DNA of 42,720 nucleotides from JAIVGV01 sp031425275. GTDB taxonomy: Bacteria; Acidobacteriota; Blastocatellia; Pyrinomonadales; Pyrinomonadaceae. Both the position numbers and the translations under genes were made by a program. Every line of letters begins with the position of its first letter. The first letter of the stretch is position 1. The notes beneath the pieces were generated by a model. It was not told where the DNA came from. It saw only the letters and a list, made by a program, of their open reading frames with translations, and did not search any database. Of the stretch, positions 17,334 to 26,300 are shown piece after piece. The DNA lies in NCBI GenBank assembly GCA_031425275.1, contig JANPJA010000006.1, positions 1 to 42,720 of the forward strand. The letters are read 5' to 3'.

Positions 17334-19624
17334 GCGTGAAGCACATCACGGTCTTATACGTCGGCTCAAGTTTGCTCTCGCCGCTCCGGCAGGCCGAAGT
17401 CGAGTCGGCGCGCGCGCACGGGATCGAGTTGCGAATCGCGGCCCACAACCTCGGCGCTCCGCTCGATGACGCCGAGTGGGGAGTTATCGAGCGCGGGCTG
17501 GGCGCGGCCGAGATCGTTTTCGTTATCCACGTGACGGACGGCGAGAACGCGGCGCGGCTGTTGCCGCTGATCGAAAAGTATGAGTCGCAACACCGGGCCG
17601 TCATCGTCATCAACTGCATGCCCGCGCTGATGCGCATGACCCGAATGGGGCGGCTCACCTTCGGCGGCGCGCGTGATGAAGCAAACGTTGAGGAGGGTAA
17701 GGGCGCGGGGGGCGGCAAGGCGCGGCGGCTGGTGCGGGGCATCGGCTCTTGGATGGCCGTGCAGGCGCGCGCGCGGCGCGGCAAGGGCGGCGGAAATCAC
17801 ACGCAATACCTGCACTACGTCGAGCGGCTGCCGTCGTTACTCAAGCTCGTGCCAAACGCGGGGCGGCTCGGCGACTTCAAGCACTACCTCCAACTCTTCT
17901 GCTACTTCCTCCAGCCGACTCCCGCCAACGTCCGGTCGATGCTGCTCTACGCCCTCAAGCACTACGCGCCCGACCCGCGTCTTTCGCGACTGTCGATCCC
18001 GCAGCCGGAGGCCATGCCCTCGGTCGGCGTCTATCACCCGGACGCGCCGGCTCTCTTCAAAAACTTCGCGGAGTATCGGGCGTGGCATGACAAGCGCGCC
18101 CGCCGCCTGAAACTCGCAAGGCTCGAACCCGCGCAGACGATCGGACTGTTGCTCATGCGCCCGCAGATCGTCAGCGGCGCGACGGGCCACTACGACGGGC
18201 TGATCAGACAGATCGAGGCGGAGGCGCTGGCCGTCCTCCCCGTCATCTCGACCTTCATGGACAACCGCGAGGCGTGTGCGAAATTCTTCGTCGAGGATGG
18301 TCAGTCGTCAGTTGTCCGTGGTCAGTTGTCCGCGGTTAAAGAGCCGCCGGTTGAAATACGGAAGGGGATGGCGCGTAAACATAAAACAACTGACCACGGA
18401 CAACTGACCACGAGCAAGCCCCGCATCTGCCAGCTTGTTTCGTTAACGGGCTTCAGCTTTGTGGGCGGGCCGGCGATGAACGACAGCGAAGCGGCGGTCG
18501 AATTCTTACGCGGCCTCAACGTCCCTTTCCGCACGGCCGTTAGTCTGGACGTGCAGACCATCGAGTCGTGGCGCGAATCGTGGACGGGGCTTAACCCGGT
18601 GCAGGCCGGGATGCAGATCGCCATCCCGGAGATCGACGGGGCGACCGAGCCTTACGTCTTCGGCGGACTCTCGGCCGCGAGTCCCGCCCCGCAAGCCCTC
18701 GAAGATCGTTGTCATCGCATCACGCGACGCCTCAAACGCTGGCAGCGATTGCAGTCCGCGCCGCGCGCCGAGTTGAAGGTCGCGCTCGTGCTTTTCTGCT
18801 TCCCGTCCGACAAAGGCAACACGGGGACGGCCGCCGATCTCGACGTTTTTCCGTCCCTCTGGGAGATGCTGTGTAAGTTGCGCGACGAGGGTTATAACGT
18901 CGAAGTCCCGTCAGACGCCGACGAGTTGCGGGTGCGTCTGCTCGAAGACGCCGAAGGGTACGGGACGCCCGCGCGGGTCGAGTACCGGATGACGGTTGAA
19001 GAGTACCGGCGGCTGTGCCCGTACTCGGTTGAGATCGAGGGCGAGTGGGGCCGCGCGCCCGGCGAGATCAATTCTTTCGGCGGGACGCTGCTCGTGCAGG
19101 GCATCCGGCTCGGCAACGTCTTCGTCGGCGTGCAGCCCACCTTCGGCTACGAGGGCGACCCGATGCGGATGATGATGGCGCGGGGCAGCGCGCCGCACCA
19201 CGGGTTCGCCGCCTTCTACACTTACCTCGAAAAAGTTTTTCGCGCCGACGCGGTCGTCCACGTCGGCACGCACGGCGCGCTGGAATTTATGCCGGGTAAA
19301 GCGGTGGGGCTGTCTGGCGAGTGCTGGCCCGACCGGCTAATCGGGGAACTCCCGCACGTCTATGCCTACAGCGTCAACAACCCCTCGGAAGGCTCTATCG
19401 CACGGCGACGATCCTACGCGGAGTTGATTTCGTACCTGACCCCGCCGGTCGAGAACGCGGGAGTCTATCGCGACCTCGCCTCGTTCAAAGAACTGTTAGC
19501 CACTTACCGGCAAACGACTGACGAGGGCGAGCGCGAGCGCCTGTTCGGCGCGATTGAAGCGCAGGCCGAGACTTTGCACTTTGAGACGGGGCCGGCTTCA
19601 CCCGCGCGGGCCGCGTCCCATTAA
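17330..19624 (+). CDS. bchH: Magnesium chelatase H subunit (BchH/ChlH family), N-terminal half, with in-frame repeat insertion
   Basis: 764 residues equivalent to the N-terminal half of BchH/ChlH. The first 160 residues match the BchH-specific N-terminal domain (DUF3479), including INCMPALMRMTRMGRL. Later landmarks are VSLTGFSFVGGPA, FCFPSDKGNTGTAADLDVF, GNVFVGVQPTFGYEGDP, and the active-site region VGTHGALEFMPGK (about 645-657). The protein ends where full-length ChlH would continue into the upstream gene. The TTG start lies in a TTGA overlap with the C-half gene's stop, implying translational coupling. Between FVED and the conserved VSLTG block, about residues 324-362 are encoded by a heptamer hairpin repeat, without a stop or frameshift. 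The last codons overlap the convergent glutaredoxin-like gene by 27 bp. Confidence 0.93.
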   Translation: MSVKHITVLYVGSSLLSPLRQAEVESARAHGIELRIAAHNLGAPLDDAEWGVIERGLGAAEIVFVIHVTDGENAARLLPLIEKYESQHRAVIVINCMPALMRMTRMGRLTFGGARDEANVEEGKGAGGGKARRLVRGIGSWMAVQARARRGKGGGNHTQYLHYVERLPSLLKLVPNAGRLGDFKHYLQLFCYFLQPTPANVRSMLLYALKHYAPDPRLSRLSIPQPEAMPSVGVYHPDAPALFKNFAEYRAWHDKRARRLKLARLEPAQTIGLLLMRPQIVSGATGHYDGLIRQIEAEALAVLPVISTFMDNREACAKFFVEDGQSSVVRGQLSAVKEPPVEIRKGMARKHKTTDHGQLTTSKPRICQLVSLTGFSFVGGPAMNDSEAAVEFLRGLNVPFRTAVSLDVQTIESWRESWTGLNPVQAGMQIAIPEIDGATEPYVFGGLSAASPAPQALEDRCHRITRRLKRWQRLQSAPRAELKVALVLFCFPSDKGNTGTAADLDVFPSLWEMLCKLRDEGYNVEVPSDADELRVRLLEDAEGYGTPARVEYRMTVEEYRRLCPYSVEIEGEWGRAPGEINSFGGTLLVQGIRLGNVFVGVQPTFGYEGDPMRMMMARGSAPHHGFAAFYTYLEKVFRADAVVHVGTHGALEFMPGKAVGLSGECWPDRLIGELPHVYAYSVNNPSEGSIARRRSYAELISYLTPPVENAGVYRDLASFKELLATYRQTTDEGERERLFGAIEAQAETLHFETGPASPARAASH
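18298..18414. repeat. Heptamer inverted-repeat element, family 1, copy 3, inside bchH (N-half) coding sequence
   Basis: Left arm about 18300-18335 (GTCAGTC, GTCAGTT, GTCCGTG, GTCAGTT, GTCCGCG). Right arm 18385-18414 is the reverse complement in TGACCAC/GGACAAC units. At least 22 bp can pair perfectly. The element is 117 bp (39 codons) by these edges, so it keeps the frame, and it contains no in-frame stop. It encodes a hydrophilic loop rich in Ser, Val, Lys and Thr. The other three family 1 copies are intergenic. Confidence 0.88.
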
Positions 19625-19888
19625 CGAAGAGGCATGTTGAATCTCCCGCCGGAAATCGGCGCGCGTGAGGCGGTGCTTGAACGCGACCAATCCGTCGATC
19701 ATGACGACGGGAATATCCCAGCCGAAGCGGCGGACGAGGTCGGGGTCTGAGTCGATGTCGATCTCTCGGAGTTCGTAGAGTTCGCCCACGGCCGCTTCGA
19801 GCATCTCGCGACGGGCTTCGTCGCAAAGGTGACAGCCGGGACGTGTGAAGAATTTAACTCTGACTTTGACGGTTTTATTCTCGACCAT
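19598..19888 (-). CDS. Glutaredoxin-like thioredoxin-fold protein (DUF836 type)
   Basis: 96-residue protein with the start VKFFTRPGCHLCDEA: a beta strand followed by a redox-active CxxC (Cys-His-Leu-Cys), then the cis-proline segment DIPVVMIDG. Such small proteins reduce disulfides or mixed disulfides; no specific partner is known. ATG at 19888 is preferred because the upstream extension of the open frame is not family-like. Its 3' end overlaps the end of bchH (N-half) by 27 bp on the opposite strand. Confidence 0.82.
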   Translation of the reverse strand: MVENKTVKVRVKFFTRPGCHLCDEARREMLEAAVGELYELREIDIDSDPDLVRRFGWDIPVVMIDGLVAFKHRLTRADFRREIQHASSLMGRGPRG

Positions 19889-19952
19889 ACTATCGTGACC
19901 CCGGTCTTCGGGGGGGGCGGGCGGACACATTCGCGGGGGAAGAAGATTGGTC

Positions 19953-19983
19953 TTGCCAGCGGGCGGCGAATTAAGTATATAAT
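19953..19983 (+). promoter_or_regulatory. Candidate promoter of the cytochrome bc operon
   Basis: TTGCCA (19953-19958) and a perfect TATAAT (19978-19983) separated by 19 bp, about 200 nt upstream of the Rieske gene. The long spacer reduces confidence. The interval 19889-20189 holds no other recognisable feature. Confidence 0.5.
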
Positions 19984-20189
19984 GCACGCACGCCGAGCCG
20001 AAGTTTCTATTTTATCCCGTGGCTTGGTCTGCTCTTCTTAGTTTCGCAGAACATACGAATCGTTGACTTGCAGGAGACGCGACCGCTCTTCGAGTGGTAA
20101 GTAGTGCGAACCCTTCCCGGCTCCGGCCGTCGGGCTCGTCCGTCACAATGCGAGTCGGCATCTCTCTATCCTGAACGTGGAGGTTGCGT

Positions 20190-20966
20190 TTGGAGAGCGA
20201 AAAGAAAACGCCCGCTGACGCCGAGGCGGCGAACACTTCCGTACCCGCCGGCGCGAACGACAACAGCACGGCGGCGGAAGAAGTTCCCGGCAGCCCGCCG
20301 CCCGCACGCGCCGGCACGCCGCCCGTCCGCACCGAGACACCGGCCGGGGCTCCGCCCGCCGCGCGGGTCTCACCCGGCGCGGCCAAAGCCTCGACCACGG
20401 CCGCGGCGACGACGGCCAAAGGCATCCCGGCCGCCGTTGCGAAGAAGCAAAACCCGACGGCGGTGGTTGAGACCACGCCCGATCCGCCCATCAACAAACT
20501 GCGCCGGCGCACGGTCTGGGCGCTGGTCGCGGGGTTTACGGCGGCCGTCGGGATGTCGCTGACCCGCTTCTTCCTGCCGCGCACGATCATGGAGCCGTCG
20601 AGCGTCTTCCGCATTGGCTTCCCCGGCGACTACTCGCTCGGCGTCGATACGAAGTGGCAGCAGCAGTTCCGCATCTGGGTCGTCAAGAACTCCGACCGCA
20701 TCTTCGTCATCACGGCCATCTGCACGCACCTCGGCTGCACGCCCGACTGGAAGTCGAGCGAGAATAAATTCAAGTGCCCGTGCCACGGCAGCGGCTACGA
20801 CAGTGAAGGCGTCAACTTCGAAGGCCCCGCCCCGCGGCCGATGGATCGCGCCCACGTCTCGCTGGACGCCGAGGGCCAGATCGTCGTCAACAAGGATCGC
20901 GTCTTCAAATCCGAGAAGGGCAAGGAGAGCCAGTTCGACGATGAAGGCGCATTCTTACAGGCGTAA
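20190..20966 (+). CDS. Rieske [2Fe-2S] protein of the cytochrome bc complex
   Basis: 258-residue membrane-anchored Rieske protein that takes electrons from quinol at the Qo site. The cluster boxes CTHLGC (C178-C183) and CPCHGS (C196-S201) are complete, giving Fe ligands C178, H180, C196 and H199 and the C183-C198 disulfide. A single transmembrane helix lies around residues 105-130 (VWALVAGFTAAVGM). The first 100 residues are an unusual Ala/Pro/Thr-rich cytoplasmic extension. TTG at 20190 is chosen because GTGGAGGT lies just upstream; another TTG is 6 bp earlier. It is the first gene of the bc operon. Confidence 0.95.
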   Translation: MESEKKTPADAEAANTSVPAGANDNSTAAEEVPGSPPPARAGTPPVRTETPAGAPPAARVSPGAAKASTTAAATTAKGIPAAVAKKQNPTAVVETTPDPPINKLRRRTVWALVAGFTAAVGMSLTRFFLPRTIMEPSSVFRIGFPGDYSLGVDTKWQQQFRIWVVKNSDRIFVITAICTHLGCTPDWKSSENKFKCPCHGSGYDSEGVNFEGPAPRPMDRAHVSLDAEGQIVVNKDRVFKSEKGKESQFDDEGAFLQA

Positions 20967-20999
20967 TGTTCGGCCGTCCCGGCTATCAACATAGTTCGA

Positions 21000-21130
21000 G
21001 CGATTAGCGGTTAGCGGTTAGCGGTTAGCAGTTAGCTTTCAGCCAAACCAAAAGCCCGGCGCGAAAGCGAAGTTCAAATGCTCACGACTAACCGCTTCCG
21101 GCTAATCGCTAACAGCTAACAGCTAATAGC
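21000..21130. repeat. Heptamer inverted-repeat element, family 2, copy 2
   Basis: Left arm 21001-21041 carries repeated GTTAGCG 7-mers ending TTTCAGCC. Right arm 21086-21130 carries GCTAATC, GCTAACA, GCTAACA and GCTAATA units. A roughly 45-bp centre is unrelated to the copy at 9737-9888 except at the arm edges (TCAGCCAAAC and TTCCGGCTA). It occupies the spacer between the Rieske and cytochrome b genes, ending 17 bp before the cytochrome b start. Confidence 0.88.
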
Positions 21131-21147
21131 CCTATCAGGAGAGTTTC

Positions 21148-22167
21148 ATGGCCGAGCGCCCAGACGAGACAAACGGCAAGCCCGCGAACGGGAACGGCGA
21201 CGGGCAGCGGCCCGACGAGTCGGAGGACACGCGCCGCTTGTTGCGCGCGTCGGCCGGCTTGCCGCAGGGCGAGATCGTGCCGGTCGAGGTGCCGGCCACG
21301 CGCGGCAACGTCGTGACCAAGGCGCGCGATCAGGGGATGGCGCTCAAGGATCGGGCCGTCGAAGAGGCGAAGGCTTACAAAGACCCGCAGCAGACGCAGC
21401 TCTGGAAGTCGATCTTCCGCGTCTCGCACGAACGCTCCGACCCGCGTAACCGTAGTTTAGCGATTCTCTCGAACGTCTTTCTCCACCTCCACCCGGCGAA
21501 AATTAACCGCGACGCCGTGCGCTACAATTTTACGTGGGGCATGGGCGGGATCACCTTCTACCTCTTCATCGTCCTGACCTTTACCGGCGTGCTGCTGATG
21601 TTCTACTACCACCCGACGAAGATTCAGGCGTTCCGCGACATCCTTTATCTCGAGCACGACGTGCCGTTCGGGAAGCTCCTCCGCAACATGCACCGCTGGG
21701 CGGCCCACTTGATGATCATCACGACGTGGCTCCACATGTTCCGCGTCGTGCTGACGGGTTCCTACAAGCGACCGCGCGAGTTCAACTGGTGCGTCGGCGT
21801 CGTGCTGCTGGTGCTGACGCTGCTGCTGTCGTTCACCGGGTATCTCTTGCCCGACGATCAACTCGGCTTCTGGGCCGTGACGGTGGGGACGAACATGGCC
21901 CGCGCCACGCCGCTCGTCGGCAGCGAAGGCCCGTTCGGGCCGCAGCTCGGCATCACGCCGTTTAACGACGTGCGCTTCGGGCTGCTCGGCGGCTCCATCG
22001 TTGACGCCAACGCGCTGCTGCGCTCCTACATCTGGCACTGCATCGGCATCCCGCTCGTCGCATCCATCTTTATGGCCGTCCACTTCTGGCGCATCCGCAA
22101 GGACGGCGGCATCTCAGGCCCCGCGCCCGTCATGCTGGCGAGCGAGATGAAGCCGGTGAAGAAGTGA
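21148..22167 (+). CDS. Cytochrome b, b6-type N-terminal subunit of the bc complex
   Basis: 339-residue di-heme membrane subunit that binds the two b hemes and forms the quinol sites. Heme ligands are H182 and H196 in NMHRWAAHLMIITTWLHMFR, and H297 and H312 in the later helix. The 14-residue gap in the last pair, the end RIRKDGGISGP and a separate subunit IV gene make it b6-like rather than a full-length mitochondrial-type b. Four core transmembrane helices are visible. About 90 N-terminal residues are hydrophilic and charged, longer than in PetB. AGGAGAG precedes the ATG. A family 1 repeat starts 6 bp after its stop. Confidence 0.95.
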   Translation: MAERPDETNGKPANGNGDGQRPDESEDTRRLLRASAGLPQGEIVPVEVPATRGNVVTKARDQGMALKDRAVEEAKAYKDPQQTQLWKSIFRVSHERSDPRNRSLAILSNVFLHLHPAKINRDAVRYNFTWGMGGITFYLFIVLTFTGVLLMFYYHPTKIQAFRDILYLEHDVPFGKLLRNMHRWAAHLMIITTWLHMFRVVLTGSYKRPREFNWCVGVVLLVLTLLLSFTGYLLPDDQLGFWAVTVGTNMARATPLVGSEGPFGPQLGITPFNDVRFGLLGGSIVDANALLRSYIWHCIGIPLVASIFMAVHFWRIRKDGGISGPAPVMLASEMKPVKK

Positions 22168-22173
22168 GAGCAC

Positions 22174-22290
22174 GTCAGTTGTCCTTAGTCAGTTGTCCGT
22201 TGTTCGTGCTTGATAACCTTGTCGCCCGCACGGGAACGCGAAAGATGCATTGTCACAAACAACTGACCACGGACAACTGACAACTGACAG
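22174..22290. repeat. Heptamer inverted-repeat element, family 1, copy 4
   Basis: Left arm 22174-22208 (GTCAGTT, GTCCTTA, GTCAGTT, GTCCGTT). Right arm 22253-22290 (AACTGACCACGGACAACTGA and further units). The 45-bp centre is unrelated to those of the other copies. It lies between the cytochrome b and subunit IV-like genes; the downstream gene keeps its own CGGAGAG ribosome binding site after the element. Confidence 0.88.
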
Positions 22291-22315
22291 CTTCGCTAGA
22301 CGGAGAGACTGAACA

Positions 22316-23350
22316 ATGGCAATGGCAATCCCGCGCCCGCGCGGCGTCAACCGAAAATGGATGTGGCTGATCGGCGGGGTCGTCGTCGTCGGTTTCCTCG
22401 CCCTGCTCGTGCCGGATTGGCATCAGCTTTGGAAGATCAGTTCCGCGCCGGACAACGTGCCTATCGTCGCGATGATTCCGCTCGTCGCCTTCTTCACGTG
22501 GCTCGGCTTCAAGCAGTCGGCCGATAACGACAAGCTCGTCGAACAACTAGAAGCCGACCCGCAGCTCGCCAAAACGCACCACCGCAAGGCCCTGCCGTGG
22601 CGACCGGGCTGGGCGAGGGAACTCCACGTTTGGCCTTACCTCGTCCGGGTCGAGTTTCTGGCGGCCGTCATCGTCACGGTCATCCTCTTCGTCTGGTCGA
22701 TAACTCTCAACGCGCCGCTCGAAGAGCCGGCCAACCCGAATCTGACGATGAACCCGTCGAAGGCCCCGTGGTACTTCCTCGGCCTACAGGAAATGCTGGT
22801 TTACTTCGACCCGTGGATCGCGGGCGTGGTCATGCCGGGGCTGCTCGTCGTCGGGCTGATGGTCTTCCCCTACGTCGATTCCAACCCGCTCGGCAACGGC
22901 TACTACTCGTGGCGGCAGCGCAAGTTCGCGGTGGGGATGTTCCTGTGGGGCTGGTTCATGTGGATCATCCTGATCATCATCGGGACGTTCATCCGCGGGC
23001 CGGGGTGGATTTGGTTCTGGCCGGGGCAGACGTGGGATCACAACGCGGTCGTCTTCGAGAAGAACGTCGATCTTCACGAGTACCTCGGCATCGAGAACTG
23101 GATCGCCAAGCTGATCTTCGGCGCGATCATCGTCGGCGGCTTCTATCTGGTCGGCGCGCTGTTCTTCCACTGGCTGATGACGCGCACCGAGTTTGACAAG
23201 AAGCTGCTCGCGCGCACGAGTCTGCTCCAGTACATGACGTTCCAGTTTTTCGCCATCTCGGTGCTGCTCGCGCTGCCGGTGAAGTTGATACTGAGACTTT
23301 CGCCGCTGCACATCAAGTACGTCTGGGTCACACCCTGGTTCAACGTCTGA
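22316..23350 (+). CDS. Cytochrome b C-terminal/subunit IV-like membrane protein of the bc complex
   Basis: 344 residues with about seven hydrophobic helices. It supplies the part of cytochrome b C-terminal to the heme helices, including the Qo-site loop. The segment NPSKAPWYFLGLQEML is the counterpart of the family PEWY loop, here APWY, lacking the glutamate usually implicated in quinol deprotonation. It is far longer than cyanobacterial subunit IV, with extra helices at both ends (MWLIGGVVVVGFLALLVP at the start). The start is ATG 22316 after CGGAGAG; a second in-frame ATG is 6 bp later. Together with the Rieske and b6-type proteins it should form the membrane core of the quinol oxidoreductase. 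Confidence 0.9.
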   Translation: MAMAIPRPRGVNRKWMWLIGGVVVVGFLALLVPDWHQLWKISSAPDNVPIVAMIPLVAFFTWLGFKQSADNDKLVEQLEADPQLAKTHHRKALPWRPGWARELHVWPYLVRVEFLAAVIVTVILFVWSITLNAPLEEPANPNLTMNPSKAPWYFLGLQEMLVYFDPWIAGVVMPGLLVVGLMVFPYVDSNPLGNGYYSWRQRKFAVGMFLWGWFMWIILIIIGTFIRGPGWIWFWPGQTWDHNAVVFEKNVDLHEYLGIENWIAKLIFGAIIVGGFYLVGALFFHWLMTRTEFDKKLLARTSLLQYMTFQFFAISVLLALPVKLILRLSPLHIKYVWVTPWFNV

Positions 23351-23378
23351 GTCGCCCCCGTGGGGAGGTTAATGACAA

Positions 23379-26300
23379 GTGGCAGAAACGCCTGACACCG
23401 ACAAGTTGGTCAAGAAGGAACCGGAAGGCCCCGCGCCCGACCCCATCGCGAGCCGTTCGACGAGCTTCGTCGTCCTCATCAGCGCGTTGCTACTGATGGC
23501 CGTGCTCGGCTGGGCGCTCTACGACGAGGTTTACGGCCAGCGCAACTGGAAGGGCTACCAGCAGGAATTCGTCTCGCGCTACAACCGCTATCTGCGCCGG
23601 CTCAAGCGCGAGAAGGCCAAGAACGTCGAGGCCGGGACGGAGAAGGAAGTTAAGGCGCGGCCCGAGTATCAGGAACTGGTCGCCTCCGTGAACGAGGCGC
23701 GCCAGCAGGTCGCCCCGCGCACCACGGAGATCGACCGCGAGGTCAAGTTCATCGAGCGGCAGCTCGGCGCGATCACCGATCCGTTTCAAGACAAGCGCGG
23801 GCGCATGACCGTCATCAGTTACGGCGTCGAGACGGCCGACGAGGACGACAAGGCCGACTTGCGCAAGGATGTAGAAGAGCTGAAGAACGACCCCGTGAAG
23901 GTGCAGATGCCCGTCGCGCCCGACTCGGACGAGACCCGCGAGCAGAAGCTGAACTTCGCGCAGCTCGAAGAGCGTTTCACCACGCTCAAGGATCAGAAGG
24001 CGCGGCTGCTCGTCGAGAAGGCCGAGTTGTTGCAGCCCGCTGACGCGGCGTCGAAGAAGCGCGACATGTTCCTCAAGGAGAACGTGATCGGGCTGAGCGA
24101 GGCGCAGATCGATCTGCTGATCGCGTCCAACAATAAGTTCAACTACTCGATCAAGCAGATCAACATCAACGGCGACCAGTTGGTCGATCGCTGCGAGACC
24201 TGCCACCTCGGCGTGCGCGAGTCGTTCGAGTTGACGCCCGCCAACTTCAAACTGCCGCGCAAGAAAATCGACCCGCTCGCGCGCGCCTTTGTCAGCCACC
24301 CGTCGAAAGAGTTGTTGACGATTCACACGCCGGAGAAGTTCGGCTGTTCCAGTTGCCACTGGGGCAACGGGCGCGCGACCACCTCGGTCGAGAAAGGCCA
24401 CGGCCGGCACAGGTATTGGTCGCACTCGATGTTCCGCAAAGAGAACATCGAGGCGGGCTGCCAGCAGTGCCACTCGCAGGATCGCGTGCTGGATTTCGCG
24501 CCGCAACTCAACAAGGGCAAAGACCTCTTTCAGGAGCGCGGCTGCGTCGGCTGCCACCGTTACGAGGGCTTCGACCGCGAAACGGACGGACTCGCTTCGT
24601 CGCGCCAGCAAGTCAAACAGCTCGAAGAGCAGTTGTTGAAAAACGAGATCGACTCGAAGCAGTCGGTCCAGACGGCCGGGCGCGACGACACGGCCGAGGA
24701 GAAGGCGCAGGAACTGCTCGCCCGCGCGACCGAGCTGCGCGTCCGCAACAGCCAGATCGAAGCTCGCATCGAGCAGTTAAACGTGCAGGCCCGCTACCTG
24801 ATGCAGGATCAGAAGAAGGTGGGGCCGAACCTCAAAGACGTGCGGCTCAAGCTGCGCCGCGACTGGATACCGGAGTGGCTTAAAGACCCGCAGGCGTTCC
24901 GCCCCGGCACCAAGATGCCGACCTACTGGTATCTCAACGCGGATCACGGTTTCGTTAAAACCGCCGACAAGGGCCGCGCCGACAACGAGCGCAAGGCCAT
25001 CGCCGCCTACCTGTGGCAAAACTCTTTCGAGGGCGAGCTGCCCAAACGCGAGCCGGGCAACGGCGGACGCGGCGAAGAGTTGTTCAAGTCGGTCGGCTGC
25101 ATGGCCTGCCACTCAGTCGGCGAGGGCGCGAACAAACAGGGCGGCACGTTCGCGGCGAATTTACAGCGCGTCGGCGAGAAGGCGAACTTCGACTACATCA
25201 CCCGCTGGATTTACAACCCGCGCGAGCGTTGGGCCCCGTATTGTCCGACGGAGAAGCGCGACCTGAAACGCGAAGACTACGAGAAGCACGGGAAGCCCTT
25301 CGTGTTCGACACGCACGGCAATTCCAAGTGCCCGAACGACGGCGCGGAGTTGCAGGTGCAGAACATGACCGTGATGCCCAACTTCCGCCTCTCCGAGCAA
25401 GACGCGCGCGACATCGCCACCTACCTCTTCTCGCTCGGCGGACAACGCGGTTGGCCCGACGCCTCTTACATGGACGGAGATCAGAAGCTCGCCTCGGAGG
25501 GCCTGACTCTCATCAAGCAGTACGGCTGCGCGGGCTGCCACGAGATCAAGGGCTTTGAGGACGAGCAGCGCATCGGCAAAGAGTTGACGACCGAAGGCTC
25601 GACTCCGATCGAGCGGCTCGACTTCGCCATGCTCACGCACGACGCGGAACGCGGCATCGACCCGTTCACCGACAAGAAGACCGACAAGGACGGGAAGGCG
25701 AAGGGCGAGTGGTACACCCGCAAGGGTTTCTTCGAGCACAAACTCGAAGAGCCGGGCATCTATGACAAGGGCAAGGAGAAGGACTGGCGCGACCACCTGC
25801 GGATGCCGAAGCCCTACATCAACACGGGCGAGGACGGGAAGAACAGGGAAGAGTTGGACGCGCTGGCGACCTTCCTGCTCGGCAGCGTCGGCGTCGAAGG
25901 CTCGAACGTCCCGGCCACGTTCTTCTACAAACCGGCCGACCGCCGCAAGGACATGCAGGACGGCTGGTGGGTCGTCAAAAAGTATAACTGCATGGGTTGT
26001 CACACGGTGCAGGTCGGCCAGTCATCCGTGCTTGAGATGCTCGACCCATACAAAACGCCGGAGGGCAGGGAACAACTCCCGCCCTCGCTGACGACTGAAG
26101 GCGCGCGCGTCGATCCCGACTGGCTGTTGAAGTTTCTGACCGATCCGTCCTTGAGTGGCGTCTCCGAAGAGGAGGCCGACGCGATTCGCGGCATGGCCGG
26201 CCGTGCCGGCGCGGGAGCCGGCGGGGCGCGGGCCGCCGCGAGTCCACAATCCCAGGCGACGCCGCCGGGACACTCTGCGCCGACGGGACAGGCGCAAGGC

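Noticed and set aside
15558..19624. The two BchH pieces as a simple frameshift in one gene
   Set aside because: A frameshift would leave the N-terminal half first. Here the C-terminal half is upstream and each piece has its own start and stop.
23490..24611. 373-residue antisense frame over the octaheme cytochrome gene
   Set aside because: Leu/Val/Arg/Asp repeats typical of reverse-read GC-rich coding DNA; no start context.
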